A stretch of DNA of 20,625 bases from Ohtaekwangia sp036503775 (GCA_036503775.1 DASXWH010000275.1:1-20625); one strand, 5' to 3'. Numbered from the stretch's first letter, positions 8,168 through 15,420 are shown. Notes: a model not told the origin generated them from the sequence alone. Made by a program: numbers and translations.

Positions 8168-8435
8168 AGAAATACAATTAGTACTCTTTCGTATTGAAAA
8201 CATGTTGCCAACTTACCCTATATACCTCTGAAACAACAGATGTTACCGATGAACAACAGCTATCATCTGTGAGTATCTCAAAACCCTTTTAGAAAGTTAT
8301 TGCACAACCCGTGTTGTAGAAAAAACCTACCAGCCATTTAACTCCGGTATTGATGGTTTATCGACAATTCTATTTTTGATGGGTAACCTTTACAGGAATC
8401 AGCTAATACATGGCGATTAAAACCTAGTCCCGCTT
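8168..8435. other. Divergent intergenic region
   Basis: A 268-base gap between two divergent lipoprotein genes. It holds the promoter for the rightward gene (8350-8378). Two weaker items were seen: a direct repeat AACAACAG at 8232-8239 and 8252-8259 (20 bp apart), and inverted arms ACAGATG (8236-8242) and CATCTGT (8264-8270). No small ORF or RNA gene was recognised. No convincing promoter was found for the leftward DUF4382 gene. Confidence 0.4.
8350..8378 (+). promoter_or_regulatory. Promoter of the 8436 lipoprotein gene
   Basis: TTG at 8350-8352, an 18-base spacer, then TATTTTTG at 8371-8378, a perfect fit to the Bacteroidota TTG/TAnnTTTG promoter. The transcript would begin near 8385 and give a leader of about 50 bases. 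This is one of the clearest promoters in the window. Confidence 0.65.
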
Positions 8436-9422
8436 ATGAAACGAAATCACGCCATTTTTATCGCAACGCTGATAACGGCCCTGTTTCTTATCTTCGGTTG
8501 TGATGATAGTGAAAAACCTGCACGACCTAAACCCGATAGTGAAGCCCTGCATACCTTCATTGACGAGAACATTGCCGAACAATCCCAGCAGTTTACCATA
8601 GATGCCGAAGACGGTGGTCAGATCAAAGGTGATCAGGGAACCGTTATTCAATTCTTCAGCAATTCTTTTTTGACGATGGACGGTGATCCGGTAACCGGAT
8701 CCGTAAATATTGAACTGATTGAAATCTATAACCGGTCAGCAATGGTGCTCACCCAAAAGCCAACCGTTGGTAAGATGGATAATGGCGATCTGGCTGTACT
8801 GGTTTCTGGAGGAGAATTCTACGTCAACGCTACACAAAATGGTAATCCCCTTAAACCTGCCAGTGGCTACTCCATTATAGCCCCCACTGAAAAAACCGGA
8901 GGCGCTGATGAGGATATGAGAATTTTTACTGGCGTTGACAACTGTATTGATGATGTGTGTAATAATGTGTGGGAAGAAGAGAAGGATCGCGGCATGGAGA
9001 TCGGTCAGTTTCAGCCTGATGGTGGTGGTGTGTATTCTGCATACTATTGTTTCCAGAGTAAATTCGGTTGGACCAATATTGACAAATGGTATAGTGACCC
9101 ACGACCCAAGACAACCATTTATGTAGATGTTCCCGAAGGTTTTGACAATACCAACTGTGCGGTTTTCATTGTGTACGATGGAGAACCTACTGCGTTAGGC
9201 CGCATGGATACCTATGATGAAGAAACCGGACTTTTTTCTGAACACTATGGATTGATCCCCATTGGTCTCGAAGTTCATTTTGTGTTGGTGAGTATCATTG
9301 AAGACGAAATCCATTACGCTATTCAGGGAACCACCATCACTGAAAATCATATTGAAGTGATCAACGATGTTCAATCGATTACCAAAGAAGAGCTGATTGA
9401 CCTGATCGATGAGCTGCCTTAA
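8436..9422 (+). CDS. Lipoprotein of unknown function
   Basis: A 328-residue protein with a clear lipoprotein signal (LFLIFGC, Cys22), so anchored to a membrane facing the periplasm or surface. The segment from about residue 48 (FTIDAEDGGQIKGDQGTVIQF) through VTGSVNIELIEIYNRSAMVL to GGEFYVNATQNG resembles a beta-sandwich domain frequent in Bacteroidota surface proteins: GG-I-G-x-GT-V opening, an NxF + GxPVTG turn, and a closing 'SGGEFxVxATQNG'. I know of no assigned function. Four cysteines at about 168, 173, 205 and 238 could form disulfides. The last 200 residues are acidic and unassigned. It has its own promoter and a strong terminator, so it appears to be monocistronic. Confidence 0.85.
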   Translation: MKRNHAIFIATLITALFLIFGCDDSEKPARPKPDSEALHTFIDENIAEQSQQFTIDAEDGGQIKGDQGTVIQFFSNSFLTMDGDPVTGSVNIELIEIYNRSAMVLTQKPTVGKMDNGDLAVLVSGGEFYVNATQNGNPLKPASGYSIIAPTEKTGGADEDMRIFTGVDNCIDDVCNNVWEEEKDRGMEIGQFQPDGGGVYSAYYCFQSKFGWTNIDKWYSDPRPKTTIYVDVPEGFDNTNCAVFIVYDGEPTALGRMDTYDEETGLFSEHYGLIPIGLEVHFVLVSIIEDEIHYAIQGTTITENHIEVINDVQSITKEELIDLIDELP

Positions 9423-9441
9423 CCAGAAATAACTACTATTA

Positions 9442-9475
9442 AAAAGAGCTGGCAGATTGATCTGCCAGCTCTTTT
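9442..9475. terminator. Bidirectional intrinsic terminator
   Basis: A 16-bp perfect stem, AAAAGAGCTGGCAGAT (9442-9457) with ATCTGCCAGCTCTTTT (9460-9475), around a 2-base centre that would open to a larger loop. A-runs and T-runs on the two flanks make it usable from both sides. It sits between the ends of the convergent lipoprotein and esterase genes, 19 and 20 bases from the two stop codons. Confidence 0.92.
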
Positions 9476-9495
9476 ATTTTAAGGAAAGTCGTTTG

Positions 9496-11163
9496 TTATT
9501 TCACAGCCGCCACACCAGACGATTTGATTTTTGTCTTATCACCTTCCGTCAGCTGCCAGGCTGAATTAAAGTAGCCTTCAGCTATTACGCTGCCAACCGC
9601 TCCCTTAAACAGCACAAAGTCTTTGAAATCCATAAGCCTCACTGCAGGTGCAGGCATAAAACGGAAACCTTGTGTTTGCTGACCGGCCCACCAGGGTAAT
9701 CCTGAACTTACAGCTACATAATGTCCGTCAACCGGAAATACCATGAACAATCCGTGGTCAGCTGCGGCCGATGCCTGCAGTTGCACCGGAAGTCTGTCAC
9801 TATATTTTTCAATCAGTGTATTGGTTTCTTTCGTTCCGAATAAAATGAGATTGCAGGTTTCCAGGTCACTCGGTCTTACTTCTTTGTCAGAAAGTACGCG
9901 TGGAAAAAACATCACCCTTCCGAGGAATGCACCACGGTATAGCGACCAGCCGGCCGCTTCTTCAGCCAGTTCCCTTCGTTTCGTTAATTCAGCCTGATCA
10001 GGATTACCACCCGTTCCGTACACATAAACATGCCTGCTTGAAAAGGCTTCGCTGATCGGACCTTCCGCTTTTTCTTTTTTGGAAATCGCAGATGCCTCAT
10101 ACTTTCCAACAATCCATTTTCCTTTTTCCTGCATCAACGATAGCGACTCTGTTACCTGTGTCTTAATTTTCTTGCCCCCATTGATGACATAGGTTATCGG
10201 CTGATCGGCCTTGAATAGCGGATGGCCTTTTAACTGCAGTGTAAAAGCTTCGAGAGCAGCTGTAGTAATCTTGAGTTGATTCGGTGCCGTAAATTTTACA
10301 TCAATGCTGGCCAGCGTTCCGGGTGTGAGCTGATCAACCCTTACCCAGTATGCCTGGTTGTATTTATAGTTTGTAGTATTAAACCGGACACGATCCGGAA
10401 AAGGATTTCGTTTGAACTGACTGAACCAGGTGAAAATATATTCATCCTTGTACGCGTTCACCCAACTGTCATGGTTGACACCCGGATATTCCTGATAGGT
10501 AACATTCGTGCCCAGGTCTTTCAATCGCTTTACCCAATCGCGTGAAACGGAAACCGGCACGGCCTGATCAATATCGCCATGAAAGAACTGCATGGGAATA
10601 TTCAATGCATTGGGTGCAAGCAATTCTGTTCCGGTTGGCGGAGCCGGACAAACGGGAGCCATGGCCGCCCATATATCCGGACGCGTTAGTCCGATCCATA
10701 GTGTACCACCTCCGCCCATGGAAAGACCCGTGAGGTATATTCTGTTTTCATCAATGCTGAAGCGTTTCCGAACGTCAGCGAGTACATCGTATACATCTTT
10801 TTCAGCGATGGTTTGATATCCCATGGTGCCGCGCGCATAAGGCGAAGCAACGATATAGTCAACATCATTCCATTCGGGAAAATAGCGTGTAGCCTCAACA
10901 TCTGTTTCTCCATTGGCATTGCTCTTGCCAAATACCCTGCGAAGCGCGAGGCGGTGATTGGATCCTGCACCGTGCAGCATAATAACCAACGGATATTTTT
11001 TTGATTCATCATAATTCTTTGGAACATATAATCCATACGGTTGCTCCGTATCATCTGCATCCGAAAAAAAAGTCACCACCTGCGGACCTGCCGGAAGTTT
11101 TTGACCTGTAGTCACAAGAGAAGTAAGCATAAGATAAATAAACAGGCATGGAAAGATTTTCAT
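9496..11163 (-). CDS. Secreted alpha/beta hydrolase (esterase/peptidase) with an extra C-terminal domain
   Basis: A 555-residue protein with a Sec signal peptide (MKIFPCLFIYLMLTSLVTTG). Residues about 35-255 are an alpha/beta hydrolase of the prolyl-oligopeptidase/feruloyl-esterase type: LVIMLHGAGSNH gives the oxyanion-hole HG, TGLSMGGGG gives the nucleophile Ser148, HGDIDQAVPV the acid Asp199, and GVNHDSW the base His231. The triad is complete. Residues about 256-350 are beta-rich, and about 380-555 form a further domain with VYVYGTGG, LILFGTKETNTLI and GHYVAVSSGLPWW, a type of domain seen after such hydrolases in Bacteroidota but with no known role. It lies 86 bases behind the GH3 glycosidase gene on the same strand, suggesting joint work on a plant or algal glycan, for example ester removal. 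A peptidase role remains possible. Confidence 0.87.
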   Translation of the reverse strand: MKIFPCLFIYLMLTSLVTTGQKLPAGPQVVTFFSDADDTEQPYGLYVPKNYDESKKYPLVIMLHGAGSNHRLALRRVFGKSNANGETDVEATRYFPEWNDVDYIVASPYARGTMGYQTIAEKDVYDVLADVRKRFSIDENRIYLTGLSMGGGGTLWIGLTRPDIWAAMAPVCPAPPTGTELLAPNALNIPMQFFHGDIDQAVPVSVSRDWVKRLKDLGTNVTYQEYPGVNHDSWVNAYKDEYIFTWFSQFKRNPFPDRVRFNTTNYKYNQAYWVRVDQLTPGTLASIDVKFTAPNQLKITTAALEAFTLQLKGHPLFKADQPITYVINGGKKIKTQVTESLSLMQEKGKWIVGKYEASAISKKEKAEGPISEAFSSRHVYVYGTGGNPDQAELTKRRELAEEAAGWSLYRGAFLGRVMFFPRVLSDKEVRPSDLETCNLILFGTKETNTLIEKYSDRLPVQLQASAAADHGLFMVFPVDGHYVAVSSGLPWWAGQQTQGFRFMPAPAVRLMDFKDFVLFKGAVGSVIAEGYFNSAWQLTEGDKTKIKSSGVAAVK

Positions 11164-11197
11164 GACATTGATTGATTTGGTTGTGAGGTATTAAGAA

Positions 11198-11226
11198 TAT
11201 TCCTGCAAAGCGGATCTGCAGGAATA
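11198..11226 (-). terminator. Hairpin between the GH3 and esterase genes
   Basis: A 10-bp perfect inverted repeat, TATTCCTGCA (11198-11207) and TGCAGGAATA (11217-11226), with a 9-base loop, lies between the GH3 stop (11250) and the esterase start (11163). The minus-strand tail, TTCTTAATACC, has only a weak U-tract. It could be a leaky terminator or an mRNA-stabilising stem tuning expression of the second gene. Confidence 0.45.
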
Positions 11227-11249
11227 CATACGGTTTGAAATTACACGGA

Positions 11250-13154
11250 CTAGTAGCTCAATCCAAATCCAAATTTATACAAGGGGGCTTTGGAATCATG
11301 TGGGAGGTCTTCTTTCTGGTTGCGGACGGCTTCCATAGAAGAAGGTAACTCAAACGGAAGCTTTCCCTCCGGTTTATATTTTCCAAACAGAACATCCATT
11401 AATGCAGCATCACTGGCTCCATAATTAGCAATGAGGGCTTTTGATTGCGCACTGATCTCCGGAATTACAGCAGGTCGATCCAGGTATAGATCAACAATTG
11501 TGGGAACCGTTTTCAGCAGGGTAAGGATACTATCCTTTTTAGCGCCTTTAAAATCAAGGTCACCGTGGTGAAACGTTTTTGCAAAGAAGTTCTGGGTCTC
11601 CACCGGATACCACGGAGTTTTGAGGCGGATGATCGCTACATCAGCATCTTCAGGCCGGCTTACAACTTTTCCGTATTGTGCGGCAACTTCCGGTTTGACA
11701 TTTTGCACATAGATCTTCAGCTTACCGGACGCAAGAGGCAATACCTTCTTCCCTTTAAGTTTATCATTCTTCAATAAGGTAAATGATCTGCGTTGAGCCA
11801 GGTCTGCGGCTTTTTTAAATTCTTCCTTGCCTACAATTTGTGTTGCCTTGTCAACATCTACATACGGATTATCAAACAGGCCTAACACAAATTTCTGACG
11901 GAGTAATCTTCTTACCGATTCATTAATCCGCTCCTCGCTTAGCTGACCATTCATCACGAGACTCACAATGTGATGGGCACAACTTTCGCCACCAAACTGA
12001 TCCACGCCTGCATTAATGATCTTTAAAACACGTTGTTCCTCCGTAAGATTTTCAACTCCCCAGGCCCGCGCAGGCCATACCGTAGGTCCCATTTTCTGAT
12101 CGGTTATCAATCCCCAGTCGGTACAAACAATACCATCATATTTATACTTGTTTCTCAGCAGGCCGGTAATAATATCTTTGTTATAAGAGAACGCTACATT
12201 CTCACTGGTCTGGTCAGTGGGTATTCCATAGTAGGGCATGATAGCCGCGGTGTTTACAGCAAAAGCGGATTCAAACGGAATAATATGGTAATTAAAATTA
12301 TTTCCCGGATAGACCTGTCCTTTCTGAAATTCAAAATGCGGATCAAGTCCTTCTTTCTGCGGTCCACCACCCGAAAAGTGTTTGGTCATGCAGGCTACAC
12401 TGTTGGGTCCAAGAGTTGTACCCTGAAATCCGAGGATATAAGCTTTTGTCATGCGCGCAGAAAGCTGAGCATCTTCACCAAACGTTCCGCTCACCCGCGG
12501 CCAGCGGGGTTCCGTTGCCAGGTCAGCCATAGGGTGCAGGGCTTCGCGTATACCTACCGCCAGGTACTCCTGCCGTGCCATGTCACCGTGCAGTTGCATC
12601 AACTTTTCATCTCCGATGGCAGCAAAACCCAATTGCTCAGGCCACTGTGAAAATTCATTTGCAGCCATAGCAAAGAGGGCATCACTGAATGCATTACGGG
12701 GATCGGATGCAATGGTGATGGGTATGCCGAGCCGTGTACTCTCCTCAGCAAATTTCTGAATGTTATTATGCCATGTAGCCAGTGCTTTGGTACCGGGTAT
12801 AGCCCACAGGTTAAAATGATTCATTTTCTTCTCCAGGATCAGCTTGGGTGCCTGTGGCGCAAAAGCAAACATTCCCTTCCCCGGCTTATCTTCCAGCGAA
12901 CCGTCATCGTTGATCCGGGAGCCGTTGATGAACATCATTCCCGCTTTTTCTTCCAGGGTCATCTGACGGAGCAGGTCATCAATCCGTTTTTCAACCGGCT
13001 GAGTGATATCTTCATAAATATCCATTTTACCGTTTTTATTAAGGTCACGGTATGTGGGTTCCTCCTTTTCCGGAAAAACAAACGCAGATAAGCCTATTAA
13101 CCCGGCAAGTACGCTACCGGAGATCAGGAAATGATATCGGATCAACTCTTTCAT
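11250..13154 (-). CDS. Glycoside hydrolase family 3 protein
   Basis: Predicted exported beta-glycosidase of family GH3 (beta-glucosidase-like or related exo-hydrolase). From ATG 13154 it has 634 residues: a hydrophobic N-terminal segment (about 8-27) as signal or anchor, an EF-hand-like loop DLNKNGKMDIYED (about 37-49), the PVEKRIDDLLRQMTLEEKAG motif, and the (beta/alpha)8 domain with EPRWPRVSGTFGED, TKHFSGGG (Lys258-His259) and VCTDWG, where Asp346 is the likely nucleophile. The alpha/beta C-terminal domain ends with PLYKFGFGLSY at the stop, so the fibronectin-III domain of many beta-glucosidases is absent. The longest frame starts at 13217, but the promoter at 13183-13212 lies downstream of that and supports 13154. 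Divergent from a Nudix-type regulator, and followed by an esterase gene in the same direction. Confidence 0.92.
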   Translation of the reverse strand: MKELIRYHFLISGSVLAGLIGLSAFVFPEKEEPTYRDLNKNGKMDIYEDITQPVEKRIDDLLRQMTLEEKAGMMFINGSRINDDGSLEDKPGKGMFAFAPQAPKLILEKKMNHFNLWAIPGTKALATWHNNIQKFAEESTRLGIPITIASDPRNAFSDALFAMAANEFSQWPEQLGFAAIGDEKLMQLHGDMARQEYLAVGIREALHPMADLATEPRWPRVSGTFGEDAQLSARMTKAYILGFQGTTLGPNSVACMTKHFSGGGPQKEGLDPHFEFQKGQVYPGNNFNYHIIPFESAFAVNTAAIMPYYGIPTDQTSENVAFSYNKDIITGLLRNKYKYDGIVCTDWGLITDQKMGPTVWPARAWGVENLTEEQRVLKIINAGVDQFGGESCAHHIVSLVMNGQLSEERINESVRRLLRQKFVLGLFDNPYVDVDKATQIVGKEEFKKAADLAQRRSFTLLKNDKLKGKKVLPLASGKLKIYVQNVKPEVAAQYGKVVSRPEDADVAIIRLKTPWYPVETQNFFAKTFHHGDLDFKGAKKDSILTLLKTVPTIVDLYLDRPAVIPEISAQSKALIANYGASDAALMDVLFGKYKPEGKLPFELPSSMEAVRNQKEDLPHDSKAPLYKFGFGLSY

Positions 13155-13166
13155 AGCTGGATGGTG

Positions 13167-13185
13167 TTGTGTATACTTAACACAA
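13167..13185. promoter_or_regulatory. Operator-like inverted repeat at the GH3 transcription start
   Basis: TTGTGTATACTTAACACAA is a 19-bp imperfect palindrome: arms TTGTGT (13167-13172) and ACACAA (13180-13185) are fully complementary around a 7-base centre. It covers the predicted GH3 transcript start and touches the -7 box, the classic place for a repressor site. The divergent Nudix-type regulator is the natural candidate to bind it; that link is inferred. Confidence 0.5.
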
Positions 13186-13212
13186 TGATACTTATTTACA
13201 ATGCGTTTACAA
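13183..13212 (-). promoter_or_regulatory. Promoter of the GH3 gene
   Basis: On the minus strand, TTG (complement of 13210-13212), a 19-base spacer, then TATCATTG (complement of 13183-13190), one mismatch from TAnnTTTG. Transcription would begin near 13176, about 22 bases before the ATG at 13154. The same -7 form TATCATTG occurs before the isomerase gene at 7129-7136. Confidence 0.6.
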
Positions 13213-13213
13213 T
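13195..13213. repeat. Direct repeat TTTACAAT x2 across the GH3 -33 region
   Basis: TTTACAAT occurs at 13195-13202 and again at 13206-13213, 11 bp apart (about one helical turn). The second copy contains the -33 element of the GH3 promoter. It could be a second regulator site; the chance of an 8-mer repeat in AT-rich DNA is not negligible. Confidence 0.35.
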
Positions 13214-13284
13214 ACACATTGAATAATTTAATAAAGCCTGTCTAATCCCTGTTAAAATTGCAGGCATTAGCGATATTTGAACTC

Positions 13285-14040
13285 ATGGATACAGAAGCCG
13301 AGTACGAAGATTTTCTCCACAAAGGTCATCAGGTGTTCCTTCCTCACCTGTCCATTGACTGTGTGATCTTTGGCTTCCACGGTGATGAATTAAAAGTACT
13401 GCTATTGAAATGGAAAGATGAAGATCACTGGTGTCTGCCAGGTGGCTTCATAAAAAAAGAAGAGTCGGTTGATCATGCGGCCATCCGGATATTAAAAGAT
13501 CGCACCGGTTTAAATGACATTTTCCTGAAGCAATTCTATACGTTTGGTGATCCGACACGTGACCGGAACAAAGAGCTGGTAAAAATTCAGGCAAAAAAAG
13601 GTGACTGGCTTAATGAACGGTTTGTAACGATAGGGTACTACGCACTGGTGGAGTTCTCGCAGGTAAATCCCCAACCCGATTGGCTGAGTGAATACTGTAA
13701 GTGGTATGATATTCCTAAAGTTCCCAAATTGATCTATGATCACAATGCCATTGTAAACCGGGCGCTGGAAGTTTTGCGCCTCAGTTTAAATGACTATCCC
13801 GTTGGTTACAATCTATTGCCTGAAAAATTCACCATGCCGGAACTCCAGCGTTTGTATGAAACCATCCTGGATAAGGCACTTGACCGCAGAAATTTTCAAA
13901 AGAAGATGCTTAGCATTGGCATCCTTGAACGTCTGAAAGAACGAAAGACTGGCGGAGCGCATAAGGCACCGTACTTATACCGTTTTGACAAGAAGAAGTA
14001 CGAACGTGCATTGAAGCAGGGTATTAAACTTGGCTTTTAG
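13285..14040 (+). CDS. Nudix-fold transcriptional regulator, NrtR/AraR-like
   Basis: Cytoplasmic 251-residue protein with a Nudix domain (about 15-150) and a C-terminal winged helix (about 165-245, including RRNFQKKMLSIGILERL and the APYLYRFD strand), the architecture of the NrtR family and of Bacteroidota Nudix-type sugar regulators such as AraR. The Nudix box keeps G54-x5-E60-x7-R68 and G75-L76, but the metal-binding REUxEE core reads RILKDR (68-73), so hydrolase activity is unlikely and ligand sensing likely. It is divergent from the GH3 gene; regulators of this family usually control adjacent sugar genes, so it probably represses the GH3-esterase unit in response to a sugar or nucleotide-sugar. 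The longest frame begins at a TTG (13258); ATG 13285, giving MDTEAEYEDFL, is the better start. It converges with the next gene, 5 bases apart. Confidence 0.9.
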   Translation: MDTEAEYEDFLHKGHQVFLPHLSIDCVIFGFHGDELKVLLLKWKDEDHWCLPGGFIKKEESVDHAAIRILKDRTGLNDIFLKQFYTFGDPTRDRNKELVKIQAKKGDWLNERFVTIGYYALVEFSQVNPQPDWLSEYCKWYDIPKVPKLIYDHNAIVNRALEVLRLSLNDYPVGYNLLPEKFTMPELQRLYETILDKALDRRNFQKKMLSIGILERLKERKTGGAHKAPYLYRFDKKKYERALKQGIKLGF

Positions 14041-14045
14041 ACACG

Positions 14046-14360
14046 CTATGCGCTCTTCATAAGCTCAATCAACTCTATCTCCTCTTCTGTAAACTTCAGT
14101 GTATTCCGCTTATGCTGCGATTCGATAAAGGCTTCCAGACTGGTGTAAAATTTCAATCTGTACTTCCAGATCAGTTTACTTCCGATAGCTTCCTTGAACT
14201 CACGAAGCGAAACCATTTCGTCAATCCAATACAAATCGTTCCGGCCTGAAGTGCTTTCAATGTAGCCTGGCATGAAATGAAGTGAAGAGTGCTCAAGTTT
14301 CCTGCGCACTTCTTCCCTGAAGTCTGATCGTCCTTTAATATATATCGTATTCCAATTCAC
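14046..14360 (-). CDS. Small conserved-looking protein of unknown function
   Basis: A 104-residue soluble protein, charged and with no signal peptide or membrane helix, so cytoplasmic. It has an N-terminal strand (WNTIYIKG), a helix (DFREEVRRKLEHS), an aromatic-rich LYWIDEMVSLREFKEAIG stretch, then WKYRLKFYTSLEAFIES and an acidic C-terminal helix (EEEIELIELMKS). I recall similar uncharacterised proteins in Cytophagales but no function. The start is a GTG (14358-14360); the frame stays open upstream but has no ATG, and MNWNTIYIKG reads as a natural N-terminus. It ends 5 bases from the stop of the Nudix regulator gene on the opposite strand, with no terminator between, so antisense read-through between the two is possible. 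Confidence 0.72.
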   Translation of the reverse strand: MNWNTIYIKGRSDFREEVRRKLEHSSLHFMPGYIESTSGRNDLYWIDEMVSLREFKEAIGSKLIWKYRLKFYTSLEAFIESQHKRNTLKFTEEEIELIELMKSA

Positions 14361-14505
14361 GAGTTCTTTATTTTTTGGTGTACATCGTTTGCCTGAAGAA
14401 TGATGTTTTGTCTGTAAGGAATGCAGCAGAATAAAACTGATGCATTGCCGTGTGATCCGAACGAAATTGATATTACATCTTCTCAGGCAGTAGTTAAAAA
14501 AATCT

Positions 14506-14531
14506 CATTTCGTCAGGAAGAGAACGAAATG
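14506..14531 (-). terminator. Candidate terminator of the acidic lipoprotein gene
   Basis: Arms CATTTCGT (14506-14513) and ACGAAATG (14524-14531) form an 8-bp stem with a 10-base loop. On the minus strand it is followed by AGA and seven T (complement of 14496-14502), the layout of an intrinsic terminator, about 90 bases after the stop codon. The stem is AT-rich, so strength is moderate. Confidence 0.5.
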
Positions 14532-14594
14532 CACAGAACAAGGTTCCGGGTAAACTGAATATTTTTTTCGCATTCGATGTACGATACTATTCAA

Positions 14595-14614
14595 ACGGTG
14601 GCACCATGCACCGT
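14595..14614 (-). terminator. Short GC-rich hairpin at the 3' end of the acidic lipoprotein gene
   Basis: ACGGTG (14595-14600) pairs with CACCGT (14609-14614) around an 8-base loop, 3 bases after the stop codon. On the minus strand the tail is TTTGAATAG, a poor U-tract, so it may be a weak terminator or a 3' protecting stem. Confidence 0.3.
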
Positions 14615-14617
14615 GCG

Positions 14618-15370
14618 TTAGTCTTTGATCAGTTTATCAAACAGTATTTTGCTGATGGAATAATTCTCCGTGAGGGTTACTTCCATTCCATAATTTGTAC
14701 TGTCAACATTGGCAATATGAATGGATACTTCTGGTCCGGTGAAGTCAGCGCTCTCCTGATTACTCCGGATAAGATCCAACACGTGTCTGAAGTCTTCCTT
14801 GGCAGAAGCGTTATTACTGGAATAGGCTGATTCATCCAGATAACGGATGTCCTCACCGGTTTCAGTGCTCGTTCTGACAAGGCCACATAAAGGCTTGAAT
14901 GCGGAATGAAGCAGTGTAGTTTCTGTGCTCTCCTGGCCCTGGTCTTCAGCTGAATAAGCCAGTAAGTCATTGTCTTCAAAGTAATATGTATAAGAACCTG
15001 AATTACCTTCCATATCCCAACGCCCCGTGCAATACACCATATTTAATTGTGAATCAAAATACCAGGTAGATTCCGATCCGCTTTCATAGCCACTATAACC
15101 GGAACTGATGGTGTAATAATCACCTTCCTTAACTTTTTCTGAAAGCGCATTGATGGCGTCTGTGATTGCGTTAGTTATAGAGTCATCTTCAGCATCCAGC
15201 GGATCTTCATCCAGATCAAGGTATTCTTCTTCGTCTGCAATATCCAATCCGTAATCAACCGTGGAAGAGGAATCTAACGCTGTTGAATCGGCACTTGCAT
15301 CCTGTGATTTCTGTGCCTGATTACAACTGATCAGCAGCACACAGGCAAATATCATGATCCGGAATTTCAT
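14618..15370 (-). CDS. Acidic lipoprotein of unknown function
   Basis: A 250-residue protein with lipoprotein signal ending LLISC (Cys16). Residues about 20-65 form a strongly acidic, Asp/Ser-rich linker (EEEYLDLDEDPLDAEDD is typical), likely disordered. The rest is probably beta-rich: STWYFDSQLNMVYCTGRWDMEG followed by SGSYTYYFEDNDLLAYS has the look of antiparallel strands from a single sheet reporting 'string-like' text output domains, with two further cysteines (about 114 and 161). The C-terminus is a charged helix-strand segment. I do not recognise a family. It has its own promoter (15390-15420) embedded in the terminator region of the upstream toroid-protein gene. Confidence 0.75.
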   Translation of the reverse strand: MKFRIMIFACVLLISCNQAQKSQDASADSTALDSSSTVDYGLDIADEEEYLDLDEDPLDAEDDSITNAITDAINALSEKVKEGDYYTISSGYSGYESGSESTWYFDSQLNMVYCTGRWDMEGNSGSYTYYFEDNDLLAYSAEDQGQESTETTLLHSAFKPLCGLVRTSTETGEDIRYLDESAYSSNNASAKEDFRHVLDLIRSNQESADFTGPEVSIHIANVDSTNYGMEVTLTENYSISKILFDKLIKD

Positions 15371-15389
15371 AGGTGAGGAAGGGTTTACC

Positions 15390-15420
15390 TAAAACTAATA
15401 AGAAAGTCGCGCTGCCACAA
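15390..15420 (-). promoter_or_regulatory. Promoter of the acidic lipoprotein gene
   Basis: On the minus strand, TTG (complement of 15418-15420), a 20-base spacer, then TAGTTTTA (complement of 15390-15397), one mismatch from TAnnTTTG. The start point would be close to 15383, some 13 bases before the ATG at 15370. The -33 TTG lies in the loop of the hairpin at 15404-15436. Confidence 0.5.

Larger units (their letters stand above)
14361..14617. other. Intergenic region with two hairpins
   Basis: A 257-base gap between two minus-strand genes. It holds two candidate terminator hairpins of the lipoprotein gene (14506-14531 and 14595-14614). The word ACGAAAT occurs three times (14461-14467 and within both arms of the first hairpin, once inverted). 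I saw no small gene and no convincing promoter for the 14360 gene. Confidence 0.4.

Noticed and set aside
8232..8270. AACAACAG direct repeat and ACAGATG/CATCTGT inverted arms in the divergent gap
   Set aside because: The arms are short and far apart and the two patterns conflict with each other; kept only as a note in the intergenic entry.
12033..12650. A 205-codon plus-strand open frame
   Set aside because: It is antisense to the conserved catalytic core of the GH3 gene and has no recognisable features.
13258..13284. Longer N-terminus of the Nudix regulator from a TTG
   Set aside because: The added residues do not fit the family N-terminus and an ATG follows nine codons later. The same reasoning was applied to the TTG at 16868; the TTG at 4275 falls at the predicted transcript start.
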